Source: VAZQ01 sp963821505 (GTDB lineage: Bacteria > Pseudomonadota > Alphaproteobacteria > Rhizobiales > Xanthobacteraceae). From it: 64,000 nt of DNA. The stretch covers positions 310,001 through 374,000 of the forward strand of contig CAWGEH010000034.1 in the NCBI GenBank assembly GCA_963821505.1. The letters are read 5' to 3'. Each line of letters opens with the position of its first letter. Position 1 is the first letter of the stretch. The position numbers were made by a program, and so were the translations under genes. The notes under the pieces are model-generated. The model was not told the origin of the DNA and did no database searches. It saw only the letters and a program-made list of their open reading frames with translations. This document shows positions 39,752-49,079 of the stretch, piece after piece.

Positions 39752-39940
39752 TTAGGTCATCTTCAGGGTTACGTTGCAGGGCAGTAAGTTAGGCCAGATT
39801 TGCCGTTCCTGCTCTGGCCCAGGCCGAAAAATTGCCGCCGCGCGCGGAAAATCTGGGCATGCCAGGGCGCGAGGGTATCGCCCGCGGCCTCCCGAATGCG
39901 GCCCTATCCCCCCGAGGTTGGGATCGAACACCTCCCACAT
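39752..39940 (-). CDS. Doubtful short ORF
   Basis: 62 residues (MWEVFDPNLGGIGPHSGGRG). Its ATG overlaps the stop of the upstream gene in a TGATG arrangement, the only reason to list it. Composition is not convincingly protein-like. The alternative is non-coding spacer with a promoter for the genes at 39739. Confidence 0.25.
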   Translation of the reverse strand: MWEVFDPNLGGIGPHSGGRGRYPRALACPDFPRAAAIFRPGPEQERQIWPNLLPCNVTLKMT

Positions 39941-40218
39941 CAATGCTTAGAGGGGCTGCGCAGCGGGTCGAACCTCGCCATGCTGGGCCACTCGGCCAGC
40001 TTCTGATCGTTGTGAGACCGCGCTAGTGCGATAGCTTCCTCGGGCGCGGCCATCTCGATGCGGGCATAAAGCTTGACCTCCTCCTCGGTCATCGCAAGCC
40101 CCTCGCTAGCGAGATTGCGGTGTATCAGCGTGAGCGGCGGCATGCCGTCATGGGACATGCTAATCCAAACGGGTTTACCGCGACCCACAAGCAGACGGAT
40201 TGTAACGGCTTCGCTCAT
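39940..40218 (-). CDS. Small element protein, unknown function
   Basis: 92 residues from MSEAVTIRLLVGRGKPVWIS, preceded by a GGAGG-type site; a frame to 40266 adds 16 unlikely residues. The C-terminal part (MTEEEVKLYARIEMAAPEEA) is helical. It follows the primase/helicase on the same strand. Confidence 0.55.
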   Translation of the reverse strand: MSEAVTIRLLVGRGKPVWISMSHDGMPPLTLIHRNLASEGLAMTEEEVKLYARIEMAAPEEAIALARSHNDQKLAEWPSMARFDPLRSPSKH

Positions 40219-40270
40219 GACCTGTCCTCCCTCCTGGTTGCCGGCGGCCGGCCGGCGCGGTCGCATTGGC

Positions 40271-42819
40271 CTAGACGCGGAATACCTCGTCCATCACCCT
40301 TTGAAATTCGACCTCGATGTGCTCGGGCAACACAATTTCGGCCAGGCGGCGGCGCAGGTAGGCATCGAGGGTGGCCGTTTTGGTGTCCCCACCAGTCTAC
40401 TGGGCATTGGCGTAGGCGCGCTCGCTGTAGGCCTCGGCGAGTTAGGTGATGGTGCGCGGCGAGAGGCCCGGAGGAAAACCGTTTCCGCCCTTGGCGCGCG
40501 TTCGTTCCCCTAGTTCTCCCCTTCCAACCTCAACACCTAAACAAAGCCCGTCGTTATTGGACTTCTGCGAATTTTCGAACCTCAACATCGGTTTGAGCTG
40601 TTGAAGCTTTGAAAAGTGTCACTTGTGCCATTTAATCGCATTTGTTGAGGTGTTGAGGTTTGAACACCCTCTGACGTGGGAAAGATAGCGCTCCAAGCCT
40701 CACGAACTGGTTGCGGGTAATAGCCGCTGGGGGTTCGGTGCAGATGCGAACCACCTGCGGCACGATCGCCAGAGGCTTGAGCAGACGGGCGAGCTTGTTC
40801 TGAGTGAGCGGTTTGCCGCTACGGCCGTACTCAGGCCCAAGGGCGCGGCACGATCTCGCACAGCTGCTCGATCAGGTGAGCAGACGATATCGGTCTGTAG
40901 CTGACGAGAGCGTAGAAAAAGTCGCGGATGTCACCGAGCAGCAGCTCGAGCCGCGAGCCCTCGTCAACATCGGCACAGGTCACTCGCGAGCGCGGCCTTG
41001 TGAGCACGGGCCAGCCAGTCACCACCGGCGACCAGTGGCGATAGCGAGCAGCGGGCGCCAGTTGTCTGCCGCCCTGTTGAAGAGCCCGGCAGGCATCTCC
41101 GGCTCGGCGGCTGGCGATGGCCTCGGCATTGTCCTGCGCCCAGCGCGCCAGCTTGCGAGCAAGCACGACGAGATGCTCGACGCGATCGAAGCGGAACGGC
41201 TCGACGGTCTCGCTGCGCTTGCGCCGAGTGAGGCACGAACGAACACCGAGCGATCGGAGAGCGTGCTAGGTAGCTGGCCGATCAGCGCGATGGCCAGGCG
41301 CAGTAGGTGGAGAACGCAGCGGACTCGTGATCATCGCCAACGGAAACGTTGCGCAACACGCGCGCCGCCGCGGCGATGGCCGAGAGTTGAGCACGCCGCG
41401 CAGCTCTTCGTTGTCGAGCAAGAAAGAAGTCGGCCTCGTCGATCAGCAAGCGTGGGGCTGATAGCCCTCGACGACGCGGAAGATGGCGCTCGGTGAGAAG
41501 TTGGCGGCGGGCAGCGGCCGCAGACACGAGCTGAGCAGAGCACGTCGAGCAGAGGTGGTTTTGCCGCAGCCCTTTAGACGGCGAGTGTGAACGCCAAGCC
41601 GCGGCGTAATCATGAGCGGATCGAGCAGATAGGTATGTAGCGACCCACAGCGCGGCAGGCATCGCGCGCGTGCTCGGGCATGACGACATGCTTGCGGATA
41701 GCGTTGGCAATCTCGTCGAGCAGCACGGCGCCATCCACCGGACTTCGGCCACGGCTCGGGCTCGGGAAATGCGATGGCATGGCCCTGCTTGCCGTCGCTC
41801 GTCGTTGAGGCCAAGCTCGGCGCGCTTGGCCTTCACCAAACGCATCGAGCATGCGAGGCGCGCGACGCCGAGCTTCTCGGCGGCAGCCTTGCGCGGGTGC
41901 TCGTATTCGACGAGCGACAGCTTCGCGAGCCGCTCGATCTCGGCGTCGGTATCATCGTCACCGTCGCTGTTGTCGATGGCTTCCTTTTTTGCGCAGGGTG
42001 GCGGCTGATACTCGGGCGCGTGCTCGATCAGCGCCGCGAGCTCCTCGCCGGTGTGGCCGGCGGCGAGCCAGTCGCTAACGTCTGCGCCCTTTGGGATGCT
42101 CGGGCCAATGCTTCGCGAGATCCAGCCGCCGCACGCGCTTGGCGACGCCGAGCGATGAGGCTTGCAGGTCGCATCGGCGTGCGCGTAGCCGGCTGCATCG
42201 TTGTCGTTGAGCACGACGATGTCGGCCACCGCGCAGATTGTTCGCTATGTGCTCTCGTCCACTTTGGCCGCTTGCCTAGTTCGCTCGCACCATGCGCATT
42301 GCAGGTCGCGATGATGCCGAGCGCGCGCAGGCTGTCGGCATCCTTCTCGCCCTCGACCACGGCGACGATTGCGCCCTTCGGCGATGGACACGAGCAACGT
42401 CGGGCAGCGTGATAGAGAATTCTGGTGTTGACCCCTTCGTATTGTTAAACGAGCCGCCCTTGCCGTCCGGCCGGCGCAGCCAGAAACGCGGCTCCCGTCC
42501 TGGTGCGATTGCGGACTTTCTGGAACAAAAGCGCGCCGTCGGCGTCGGTGTAGTCATAGGTCGCGGCAAATCTCTCACCGCTGCGCCTGCGCTGGTAGCG
42601 ATCCTGGCCGGCACCCTTTTCCGGCCCGGTCCAGGAACAGTGATTGCACCCCCAATGCACGCCGCCATCGGCATCGATGGTGACGCCGAGCACCTTGGCG
42701 GCGCGGTGCTCGCTGCTGCTGCGCGTCGACGAGCACTGTGGGCAAATGGTGTAGTAACGGCCGGGCGCAGTGCTTGGGAGATGGATGCCGTATTTCGCTA
42801 AGAGCTCGGCGACGGTCAT
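40271..42819 (-). pseudogene. Primase/helicase (zinc finger, Toprim-like, DUF3631-type), many frameshifts and two stops
   Basis: About 850 codons spread over all three frames. In order: a primase-type zinc finger (ICPQCSS ... WGCNHCSWTGPEKG); a Toprim-like domain (VVEGEKDADSLRALGI, then VVLNDNDAAGYAHAD); and PKGADVSDWLAAGHTGEELA. An ATPase-like helicase part follows (LLIDEADFF, RNVSVGDDHE, CAWPS), then KLARWAQDNAEAIASR and GKPLTQNKLARLLKPL. A variable tail ends near NNDGLCLGVEVG, then LDAYLRRRLAEIVLPEH. The last 106 codons (40271-40588) are in one frame but contain TAA at 40442 and TAG at 40397. Most shifts are fixed by removing one base, for example near 42505; at least one (G-run near 42452) needs a base added. 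The start overlaps the preceding gene by ATGA. Confidence 0.8.
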
Positions 42820-43003
42820 GACAGATGCCTCACCGGGAGCCCGAGATTGTGTGAGAGCCAGCGCGCCATTGCGCGCGCCTCGCTAAGCGACCGCACAGCC
42901 ATCCGTGCGCACCTGCAATTGCGAGCCAGCCGGCGCCGGATCTCTCCTCGCAAATGAAGACCGCAGCCATACGGCGCGGCGGGAAGCGAACGACGGCGGT
43001 CAT
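42816..43003 (-). pseudogene. Small element protein between clamp and primase, frameshifted
   Basis: About 62 residues: MTAVVRFPPRRMAAVFICEE, GWLAIAGAHGWLCG, then in the next frame SLSEARAMARWLSHNLGLPV. One indel near 42890 joins them. The stop overlaps the primase start (ATGA), so it belongs to the same translation-coupled replication group. Function unknown. Confidence 0.55.
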
Positions 43004-43015
43004 GCTGCCCTTGCC

Positions 43016-44161
43016 TCATGCCGCCTGCGTCGTCCGCACCGGCCATTGGTAAGGCATCTGCAGCCCCAGGAAGTCCTCGCGGTCGATGTCCGACAACAGG
43101 ATCGGGTCCATCGCGCCGGCGCTGGCAATGCACACGCGCTGGCCGCCCAGCTCGTCCAGCATCTCGGTCAACATTTTGATCTGTGCCGCGAGACCGGCCA
43201 CAGCCGGTAACCGCGGCCTCGACCACATCATCGGCGCCATCGGAGTTAGTGAGGCACAGCCGCAGCGCGGGCTCGCCCTCGGTCCAGGTGAACCCGACAC
43301 GCATGAAATCTCCCCAGGCTCGGCGACTGCCGCGACGCGGTTGAGCGCTCGCAACAGCTCGATGCGATCGACGGTGACCGTGCTGCTGGACGGCTTCGGG
43401 ACGACTCGCGTGTAGTTGGGAAAAGAAGGCGTCGATCAGCTTCGAGACAAAGACAAAGTGCGACGCCTCGACCGACAGCAGAGTCGGTGAGCGGCGCAAG
43501 GTGACTCGCTCGACACTCTTGTCGCCGAATAGCTTGCCGATGATCTTCAGCGCCGCATTGGGCGCGATCAGAACGAAGTCCGACGACAGTCCGGTAGCGC
43601 CGGGCACGCGAGATGCGTACCAGGCGCTGACCGTCGGTCGCGACCGCGGTCAAGGCTCCCTCGTCGTCGTGCAGCAGGACCCGGTGAAGTAGATGCGCAT
43701 CTTCTCGGTCGAGGCGGCGAAGGCCGGCCGCAGGAGCAGCGTGTCGCCTCCTCACGCGCCAGCGTGACGTGGCCAGTCTCGTCGGTCAGCTTGATCGGTG
43801 CCGGCAGATCTTCCAGCGCGAAAAGTTGGTAGCTTGAAAGCGCGAGCGTCCGCTCCCAATGTGGGCAGATGGTCCATCGCTTTGAATTTCGATCATTGCG
43901 TTGGAGTAAGAAGCCGGCGGCCAGTGCCGACAGCCTCGAGGCCGGCACCGCCACTTCGCCCGGTGACTCGCATGACCGCTGGAGCGGCCAAGGTGAGCGC
44001 GAAATCAAGCACGTCCGCTGCGATCGTGAGCTCGTCGTCGGCTGCGGTGAGACGCACGGCCTCGAGCCCCGCGATGCTTCCTGGTACGCCCATCATCCGA
44101 TAAGCGAGGCCGCCAGCGCGAGCGCGCCGGCAAGCTCGGCCGCGCTGGCGGTGATCTTCAT
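43016..44161 (-). pseudogene. DNA polymerase sliding clamp (DnaN-like), frameshifted
   Basis: Pieces in three frames, in order, give a beta-clamp of about 380 residues. They are MKITASAAELAGALALAASL, DDELTIAADVLDFALTLAAP, GEVAVPASRLSALAAGF, DLPAPIKLTDETGHVTLARE, the clamp hallmark GALTAVATDGQRLVRIS, NAALKIIGKLFGDKSVERV, SKLIDAFF (the FPxYxRVIP position) and the C-terminal AMDPILLSDIDREDFLGLQM. At least five indels separate them. The start overlaps the zinc-ribbon gene by ATGA. A clamp gene on an 11-kb element is unusual; it would recruit host polymerase to element DNA. Confidence 0.8.
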
Positions 44162-44336
44162 AGCGGTGCCTCAGATCGTTGAGAATGTCGCTTGTGGCAG
44201 CCCAGCACAGATGAGCCAGGCGTCGCCACGGCGATCGACCTCGACATCGGTGGCGTGCAGCATGCTGCCCGCAGTGCGGACACGGGATGCCGTCGGCAAG
44301 GTAAACCGCGTATTTGCTGGCAAAGGCAAAGCTCAT
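44158..44336 (-). pseudogene. Small zinc-ribbon protein, frameshifted
   Basis: About 59 residues: MSFAFASKYAVYLADGIPCP, HCGQHAA, then TDVEVDRRGDAWLICAG and CHKRHSQRSEAPL in other frames. CPHC plus C..CH form a possible zinc site. It overlaps the clamp start by ATGA. Confidence 0.55.
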
Positions 44337-44394
44337 CGCCGGCTGCGGCGGTGGGTAGATTGGTCTGATCGCTAGTGTCTCCTGGTTCCAAACG

Positions 44395-44422
44395 AAAAGG
44401 CGCTGCCCTCGCGAGCAGCGCC
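44395..44422 (-). terminator. Intrinsic terminator, minus strand
   Basis: Stem GGCGCTGC/GCAGCGCC (44399-44422) with an 8-nt loop, followed on the minus strand by TTTTCGTTT. It lies 10 nt after the HTH-protein gene ending at 44432, separating the right-end genes from the replication group. Confidence 0.7.
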
Positions 44423-44431
44423 AGCTTGAAG

Positions 44432-44855
44432 TTACTCCGCCGCGACCAGCGGCAGCCCCGGCTCCGTCAGCTGGTCGAGACGCACGCATGACGCGCTCGG
44501 GGCCGACCTCCGGCGACGATGCGCTCGACCGCATTATCGCGAGAGCGACAGGGACGCTGCCGCCGTTGGCGTGGCGCTTGCTCTGCTCGCGCGCGCTCAA
44601 GCCGCTCGCGTGCTGCCGCGACCGTGGGCACGCTGACGCCGAAGGTCTCGGCGGCGAGTTTCAGGGTTGGCTTGATGGCGAGTTGACCGCGCAGCCAGCG
44701 CGCGGCGTCGTGAGCCCGCAGCCATTTCGGGTAGCCGACCGTCGCCTTGGCGATGTACTGGCCGGTGACGGTGGTAATGGTCTTGCCAGCGGGCGCTTGC
44801 ACGCCTGGTGTAGACGCCAGCCGAGGGAGGCTGGTATTTCTTGCTTGCTCAACAT
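44432..44855 (-). pseudogene. HTH-containing element protein, frameshifted
   Basis: About 140 codons: MLSKQEIPASLGWRLHQACK, then TVTGQYIAKATVGYPKWLRA, a helix-turn-helix-like stretch (LKLAAETFGVSVPTVAAARE), and EVGPERVMRA joining by a further shift to LDQLTEPGLPLVAAE. Probably a regulator of the replication genes downstream, from its position and HTH. Confidence 0.55.
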
Positions 44856-44895
44856 GTTTCGTTCCTTTCTGGGCGTTCGCGCGCCCGATGAGGCC

Positions 44896-45180
44896 CTAGA
44901 AGAGACCCCCGCGGCCGGCCTCGGCTACCGCGGGCGGTTTTGTTTTCAGGCGGCGCTCGGGCCGCGCGTGATCTTGTCGAGTATGGCGGATGAGCCGGCG
45001 CTTGCAGGCGATCATTTTCCCGCCGTCGCCGGCGGTGTTGCCGATCGGCCAGTTGCCGCTCCGCTTGAAGTAATAGGGATCGGCGGTTTTCTCGGGCATG
45101 CCGAGATGACACAAGGAAGGCGCGGATCGCGTCCGCACCGACGAGCAGGTCGCCGGCGAGGCGATCGTCTCCTTCATCAT
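44896..45180 (-). pseudogene. Probable DNA-binding element protein, frameshifted
   Basis: The N-terminal part reads best as DRLAGDLLVGADAIRAFLVS, then shifts into LGMPEKTADPYYFKRSGNWP, IGNTAGDGGKMIACKRRLIR and a basic tail. The YYFKRSGNWPIG stretch resembles a small winged-helix DNA-binding type known to me from rhizobial prophages. A weak assignment. Confidence 0.45.
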
Positions 45181-45322
45181 GTTAGTTGGTTGGTGTCCAT
45201 CGCGAGAGCTCCATGGCTATCTCGCGATGGTCATAAAACGCTTGGAATGGTTCTGCATTATTCGCAAATTCCCGGCTCCCAAATAGACCGAGAATTTCGT
45301 CCGGGAATTTTCCGAGAATATT

Positions 45323-45993
45323 TTATTGCGCGTTCTTGCGCGGTCGGCCCACACGGTCGCTTGAAATGAGGTGCCACGTCATCCGAGCCGCCAGAAAGCG
45401 CTCGCGCGCGATCTGCACGCCGAGCTGTCTCTCCACCCGCTGATGGAAGCTTTTCCTCGTCCAGGCGGAGCGTCCGGTGGGGTGCTCTCCACGATCACCC
45501 GCAAGCAGTCCGCAGCTCGGCCTCGGAGACCTTCCTGGGCGGCACTGGCGAGGCCGCTGGCGCGTCCGCCGAGGGTGATGGCACGTCAGCGTCCGCTGGT
45601 GCCCCGGCGGCAGCACCTCGATGCCGAGGGTCATCCCTTCGAGTGCCGATCTCCTTTTGGGAGGTCGAGGCCTGCCCGAGATCACCGCGACCGCATCGTT
45701 TATTGCACCCATCACGACGCCGGACGGGAACGATATCTCGCTGGCCTCGACATCGAGGTAAGGCTCCAGAAGGGGTCGCTCCAGTCGAATGCATGTCCAG
45801 GCGGGAAGGTCCGATAGGGCAGCCCGTTCTGCAGCTCGTAGAGCAGCCGCGCCTTCGACCAACCTCGCTCGCGACAGAAGGCGCCCGTCGTCCGCCATGT
45901 CGCGTCCTTGTCGCGTCTAGCCACCGCCAACAAATCCGAACCGTTGAAAACCAACGCAAAATAATGCAAACCATTACCAAGCGCGAGGGCCAT
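45323..45993 (-). pseudogene. Rightmost element protein, unknown function, frameshifted
   Basis: About 220 codons. MALALGNGLHYFALVFNGSD and GWSKARLLYELQNGLPYRTF lead, after a shift near 45780, into LEPYLDVEASEISFPSG and ALEGMTLGIEVLPPG. A Ser/Pro-rich linker and a basic end (VGRPRKNAQ) follow in yet other frames. It lies directly inside the right attachment site. No function recognised. Confidence 0.5.
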
Positions 45994-46067
45994 GTCGCGA
46001 GCGACCGAAAATGCGAGAAACCCTTATTTCATCGGCATTTACTACGATTTTAGCAGGCACCGGAGGC

Positions 46068-46091
46068 GACGTTTTTACTCATATACCCTGA
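46068..46091. repeat. Right attachment site (attR)
   Basis: Exact second copy of the 24-bp sequence at 34728-34751. The bases beyond the repeat differ on both sides, which fixes its length. The next chromosomal gene begins 79 nt later. Confidence 0.85.
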
Positions 46092-46170
46092 TTTCGCTTC
46101 CTGCTTTAATCGCTTTCCAGGACGCTGCAACCCATTGTATGGGTGCGCCAGAAATTTAGGGAGGAACGTG

Positions 46171-47130
46171 ATGACGACGCTTCGTATGCTTTGGCTTGGC
46201 GTTGTGGCGCTGCTTGCCGCGACGGTCGTTGCGCCGGCACCGGCGTCTGCGCAGGATTATCCGAACCAGCGGGTCACGATTGTGGTGCCGTTCGGCGCCG
46301 GCAGCGTGACCGACATCATGGCGCGTATCCTTGCCGACGAGGCAGCCAAGCGTTGGGGACAGCAGGTGGTGGTCGAGAACCGGCCGGGGCTTGCCGGGAC
46401 GGTGGGAGTGGCGAAGGCGGCGCCGGATGGTTATACCCTGATGTTGACCTCCAACGGGCACACGGTCGCGGGCCTCGTCAACAAGAACCTGCCGTTCGAT
46501 CCGGTCAAGGATTTTGCCGGCATCACCCGCGTCAGCTCGGCGCCGCTCTATCTGATCGTCAATCCGGGAGTGCCTGCCAAGACGCTCAAGGAACTGATCG
46601 ATCTTGCAAAGGCAAAACCAGGAACCCTCAATTTCTCCTCGCCCGGCCTCGCCAGTACGACGTTCATCGCCGGCGCGCTGTTCAGGAAGGCGGCCGGGAT
46701 CAACATCGTGCACGTGCCGTTCAAGAGCGCGCCCGACGCGGTGACCGCCGTCGTGCGCGGCGACGCGCAGATGTATTTCGCGCCGGTCAATCTGTCCAAG
46801 GAGATGGCCGAGGCCGGCAAGGTGCGCGCGCTCGCAGCCGTAACTGCGGAACGCATTCCCGAGATGCCGAATGTCCCGACGTTCCGGGAGGCCGGTCTGG
46901 ACTATGTCTACGATTCCTGGTTCGGCCTGATGGCGCCTGCGGGCGTGCCGCGGCCGATCATCGACAAGGTCAATCGCGACATGGTGCAGATCATCCAGTC
47001 CCCCGAGGTCAAGGCCAAGCTCGCGGCGCAGTTCGTGATCGGGGTCACCGACACGCCGCAGCAATTCGACAAGATCATCAAGGAAGAAACCGCGAATTTG
47101 ACCGAGGTGTTCAAGGACATCACCAACTAG
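46171..47130 (+). CDS. Tripartite tricarboxylate transporter-type (Bug) periplasmic binding protein
   Basis: A 319-residue Bug/TctC protein with a Sec signal (MTTLRMLWLGVVALLAATVV, cut at ASAQ) and GGGAGG 6 nt before the ATG. Motifs: YPNQRVTIVVPFGAGSVTDI and VVVENRPGLAGTVG. It precedes an amidohydrolase, an FAD oxidoreductase and an alcohol dehydrogenase on the same strand, so it may bind the compound they degrade. A terminator follows it, so it can be expressed separately. Confidence 0.92.
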   Translation: MTTLRMLWLGVVALLAATVVAPAPASAQDYPNQRVTIVVPFGAGSVTDIMARILADEAAKRWGQQVVVENRPGLAGTVGVAKAAPDGYTLMLTSNGHTVAGLVNKNLPFDPVKDFAGITRVSSAPLYLIVNPGVPAKTLKELIDLAKAKPGTLNFSSPGLASTTFIAGALFRKAAGINIVHVPFKSAPDAVTAVVRGDAQMYFAPVNLSKEMAEAGKVRALAAVTAERIPEMPNVPTFREAGLDYVYDSWFGLMAPAGVPRPIIDKVNRDMVQIIQSPEVKAKLAAQFVIGVTDTPQQFDKIIKEETANLTEVFKDITN

Positions 47131-47165
47131 CGACGCGCGCGCCGAATCTGACGGCGTCGACGCGG

Positions 47166-47203
47166 GAAGCGCACGAGGACACTCGTGCGCTTCTTTGTTT
47201 TTG
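47166..47203 (+). terminator. Intrinsic terminator after the binding protein
   Basis: A perfect 12-bp stem (GAAGCGCACGAG, loop GACA, CTCGTGCGCTTC) is followed by TTTGTTTTTG. It lies 36 nt after the binding-protein stop and is the clearest terminator in the window. Confidence 0.88.
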
Positions 47204-47362
47204 CCGCCGACGATGCACGGGCAGGGGGATTTGGGTTCGCAGTTCCGCGCGTGGGCAGCCACCCACTTCCGCATCGCGACTCGGCCCGTCTCGCTGGCAG
47301 CGTGCTGGCGATGGGGGTAGCATTCCGGCTCACAACAACAGCACGCACCCCGGGAGGATTCC

Positions 47363-48889
47363 ATGATGCGCCTTCACGATTCCACCATGTCCTCGCTCTG
47401 CGCCTGCAGCTCATGCAATTCACCCCCGGCGCTGTCGCGTCGCCAGTTCCTCTGCACCAGTGCCGCGGGCGCGGTGGCCGCCTCGACGGTGGCGGCTGCG
47501 GTCGGGGGGACTGCGCGCGCACAACAGCCGAGCGGCGCAACCGCTCCGGGGCGGGCGACGCTGATCAAAGGCGGCTGCGTGCTCACTCTCGACCGCACCG
47601 TCGGCGACTTCGAGCGCGCCGACGTGCTGATCGAGCACGGCAGGATCTCCGCCGTGCGGCCGAATATCAGCGCAGCCGACGCCGAGGTCATCGACGCCGC
47701 GCGCATGATCGTCATGCCGGGCTTCGTCGATACCCACCGCCACATGTGGCAGGGCATCCTGCGCAACGTCCTCCCCGACGGCTCGCTCGACGACTACATC
47801 GCGGTCGTGCAGAAGACGTTCGGTGCCCGATACACGGCCGACGACGTCTACGCCGGCGACTATTTCAGCGCCCTCGGCGCCATCGACAGCGGCGTCACCT
47901 GCATTCTCGACTGGTCGCACATTCACAACACGCCGGAGCACACGGATGCCGCCGTCAAGGCGCTGGGCGATTCCGGCGTGCGTGCGGTGTTCGCCTACGG
48001 CAACGCGCAGACGGCGGACGGCCGCTGGTGGGAGGCGAAGGGCTCGAAATTTCCGAGCGACATTGCGCGCCTGCGCAAGCAGTATTTCTCCAGTGACGAC
48101 CAGCTGGTGACCCTCTATCTGGCGGCGCCGTCCGGTTCGCCCGAGCAAATCCTGCCGACGTTCAAGGCCGCCCGCGACGTCGGCGCCCGCATCACCATCC
48201 ATGTCGGCGTCGGCGAGAGGGGCCGATCCGGCCTGTTGGAGAAATTGAACGCTGAAAAGGCGTTGCAATCGGATACCACCTACATCCACTGCTGCACCCT
48301 GAACGACACCGAGTGGAAGCTGATCCGGGATACTGGCGGCACCGTCTCCATCGCCAGCTATGTCGAGACTTTGATGGGGCACGGCCATCCGCCGGTTCAG
48401 AAGGCGATCGATACCGGCATCCGGCCGTCGCTGAGCGTCGATGTCGAAACCTCGGTCCCCAACGACTTCTTCCAGCAGATGCGCACCATCTTCTCGCTCC
48501 AGAAGAACGATGTCTGGGCGCGGCGGCTCGCCGGCGACAAGGACCCGCCAAAATTCCTCACCGTGCGCGAGGTGCTCGAATTCGCCACCATCGAAGGCGC
48601 GCGCGCCAACGGCCTCGAGCGCAGGATCGGCACGCTCACGCCCGGCAAGGACGCGGACGTCATCCTGTTGCGGACCGACCGGCTCAACGTCATGCCGATG
48701 AACAACGCAGTCGGGGCCGTGGTCACCAATATGGGTCCGCAGAACGTGGACACCGTGCTGATCGCGGGCAAAGTGATGAAACGCAACGGCCAGTTGGTCG
48801 GGGTCGATTTCGACCGCCTCGCGCGACTCGGCGACGAGGCGCGCGACCGCCTCTACGCCAATGCCAACGTGAAGAACGTCCGGATCTAA
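47363..48889 (+). CDS. Tat-exported amidohydrolase (chlorohydrolase/AtzA-TrzN type)
   Basis: A 508-residue metal-dependent hydrolase. Residues 1-53 are a twin-arginine signal (SRRQFLCTSAAGAVAAS) preceded by an unusual cysteine-rich stretch CACSSC at 13-18. The enzyme part starts TLIKGGCVLTLDRTVGDF and has DTHRHMWQG (first metal ligands), HVGVGE, HCCTLND and the metal-binding Asp in LSVDVETSV. It ends with the usual GRIGTLTPGKDADVILL-type segment. Most relatives are cytoplasmic deaminases or dechlorinases; Tat export is uncommon and implies periplasmic action on the substrate. Confidence 0.88.
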   Translation: MMRLHDSTMSSLCACSSCNSPPALSRRQFLCTSAAGAVAASTVAAAVGGTARAQQPSGATAPGRATLIKGGCVLTLDRTVGDFERADVLIEHGRISAVRPNISAADAEVIDAARMIVMPGFVDTHRHMWQGILRNVLPDGSLDDYIAVVQKTFGARYTADDVYAGDYFSALGAIDSGVTCILDWSHIHNTPEHTDAAVKALGDSGVRAVFAYGNAQTADGRWWEAKGSKFPSDIARLRKQYFSSDDQLVTLYLAAPSGSPEQILPTFKAARDVGARITIHVGVGERGRSGLLEKLNAEKALQSDTTYIHCCTLNDTEWKLIRDTGGTVSIASYVETLMGHGHPPVQKAIDTGIRPSLSVDVETSVPNDFFQQMRTIFSLQKNDVWARRLAGDKDPPKFLTVREVLEFATIEGARANGLERRIGTLTPGKDADVILLRTDRLNVMPMNNAVGAVVTNMGPQNVDTVLIAGKVMKRNGQLVGVDFDRLARLGDEARDRLYANANVKNVRI

Positions 48890-49079
48890 GCGCCGCCGGT
48901 CACCATCCGGCGGAGTTGTTCGACGGCACCCCGACGCTCCGTGACGCGGAGCCCCGTTTCGTCCGTCCGTCTTCGGCGCTGGGCCGAAAGCGGTTTTCAC
49001 GCGATACTGCCGGCGCCTCTTCGGACAATGACGAAGAGGAACCCTGATGTGCTGCGTTTTGGTTCCAGCAGGAGCGGAC

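Larger units (their letters stand above)
34728..46091. mobile_element. Integrated satellite-like element with recombinase, replication genes and a capsid gene
   Basis: About 11.36 kb bounded by a perfect 24-bp direct repeat (34728-34751 and 46068-46091). A tyrosine recombinase lies just inside the left end, pointing inwards. Every other recognisable gene reads right to left: two unknowns or DNA-binding proteins, a zinc ribbon, a sliding clamp, a primase/helicase, small genes, an HTH excisionase-like protein, a major capsid protein and more small genes. Many are coupled by ATGA or TGATG overlaps, as in phage genomes. No large terminase, portal, protease, tail, lysis or conjugation gene was found. 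The sequences just outside the two ends carry chromosomal-type genes (pepN; a Bug binding protein). Confidence 0.8.

Noticed and set aside
40271..40588. Alternative genetic code or stop read-through
   Set aside because: TAA, TAG and TGA all end normal genes elsewhere in the window, so in-frame stops here are better explained by decay.
44905..44946. Hairpin CCCGCGG/CCGCGGG followed by a T-rich run on the plus strand
   Set aside because: No plus-strand gene precedes it and it overlaps the end of a minus-strand element gene, so I do not list it as a terminator.
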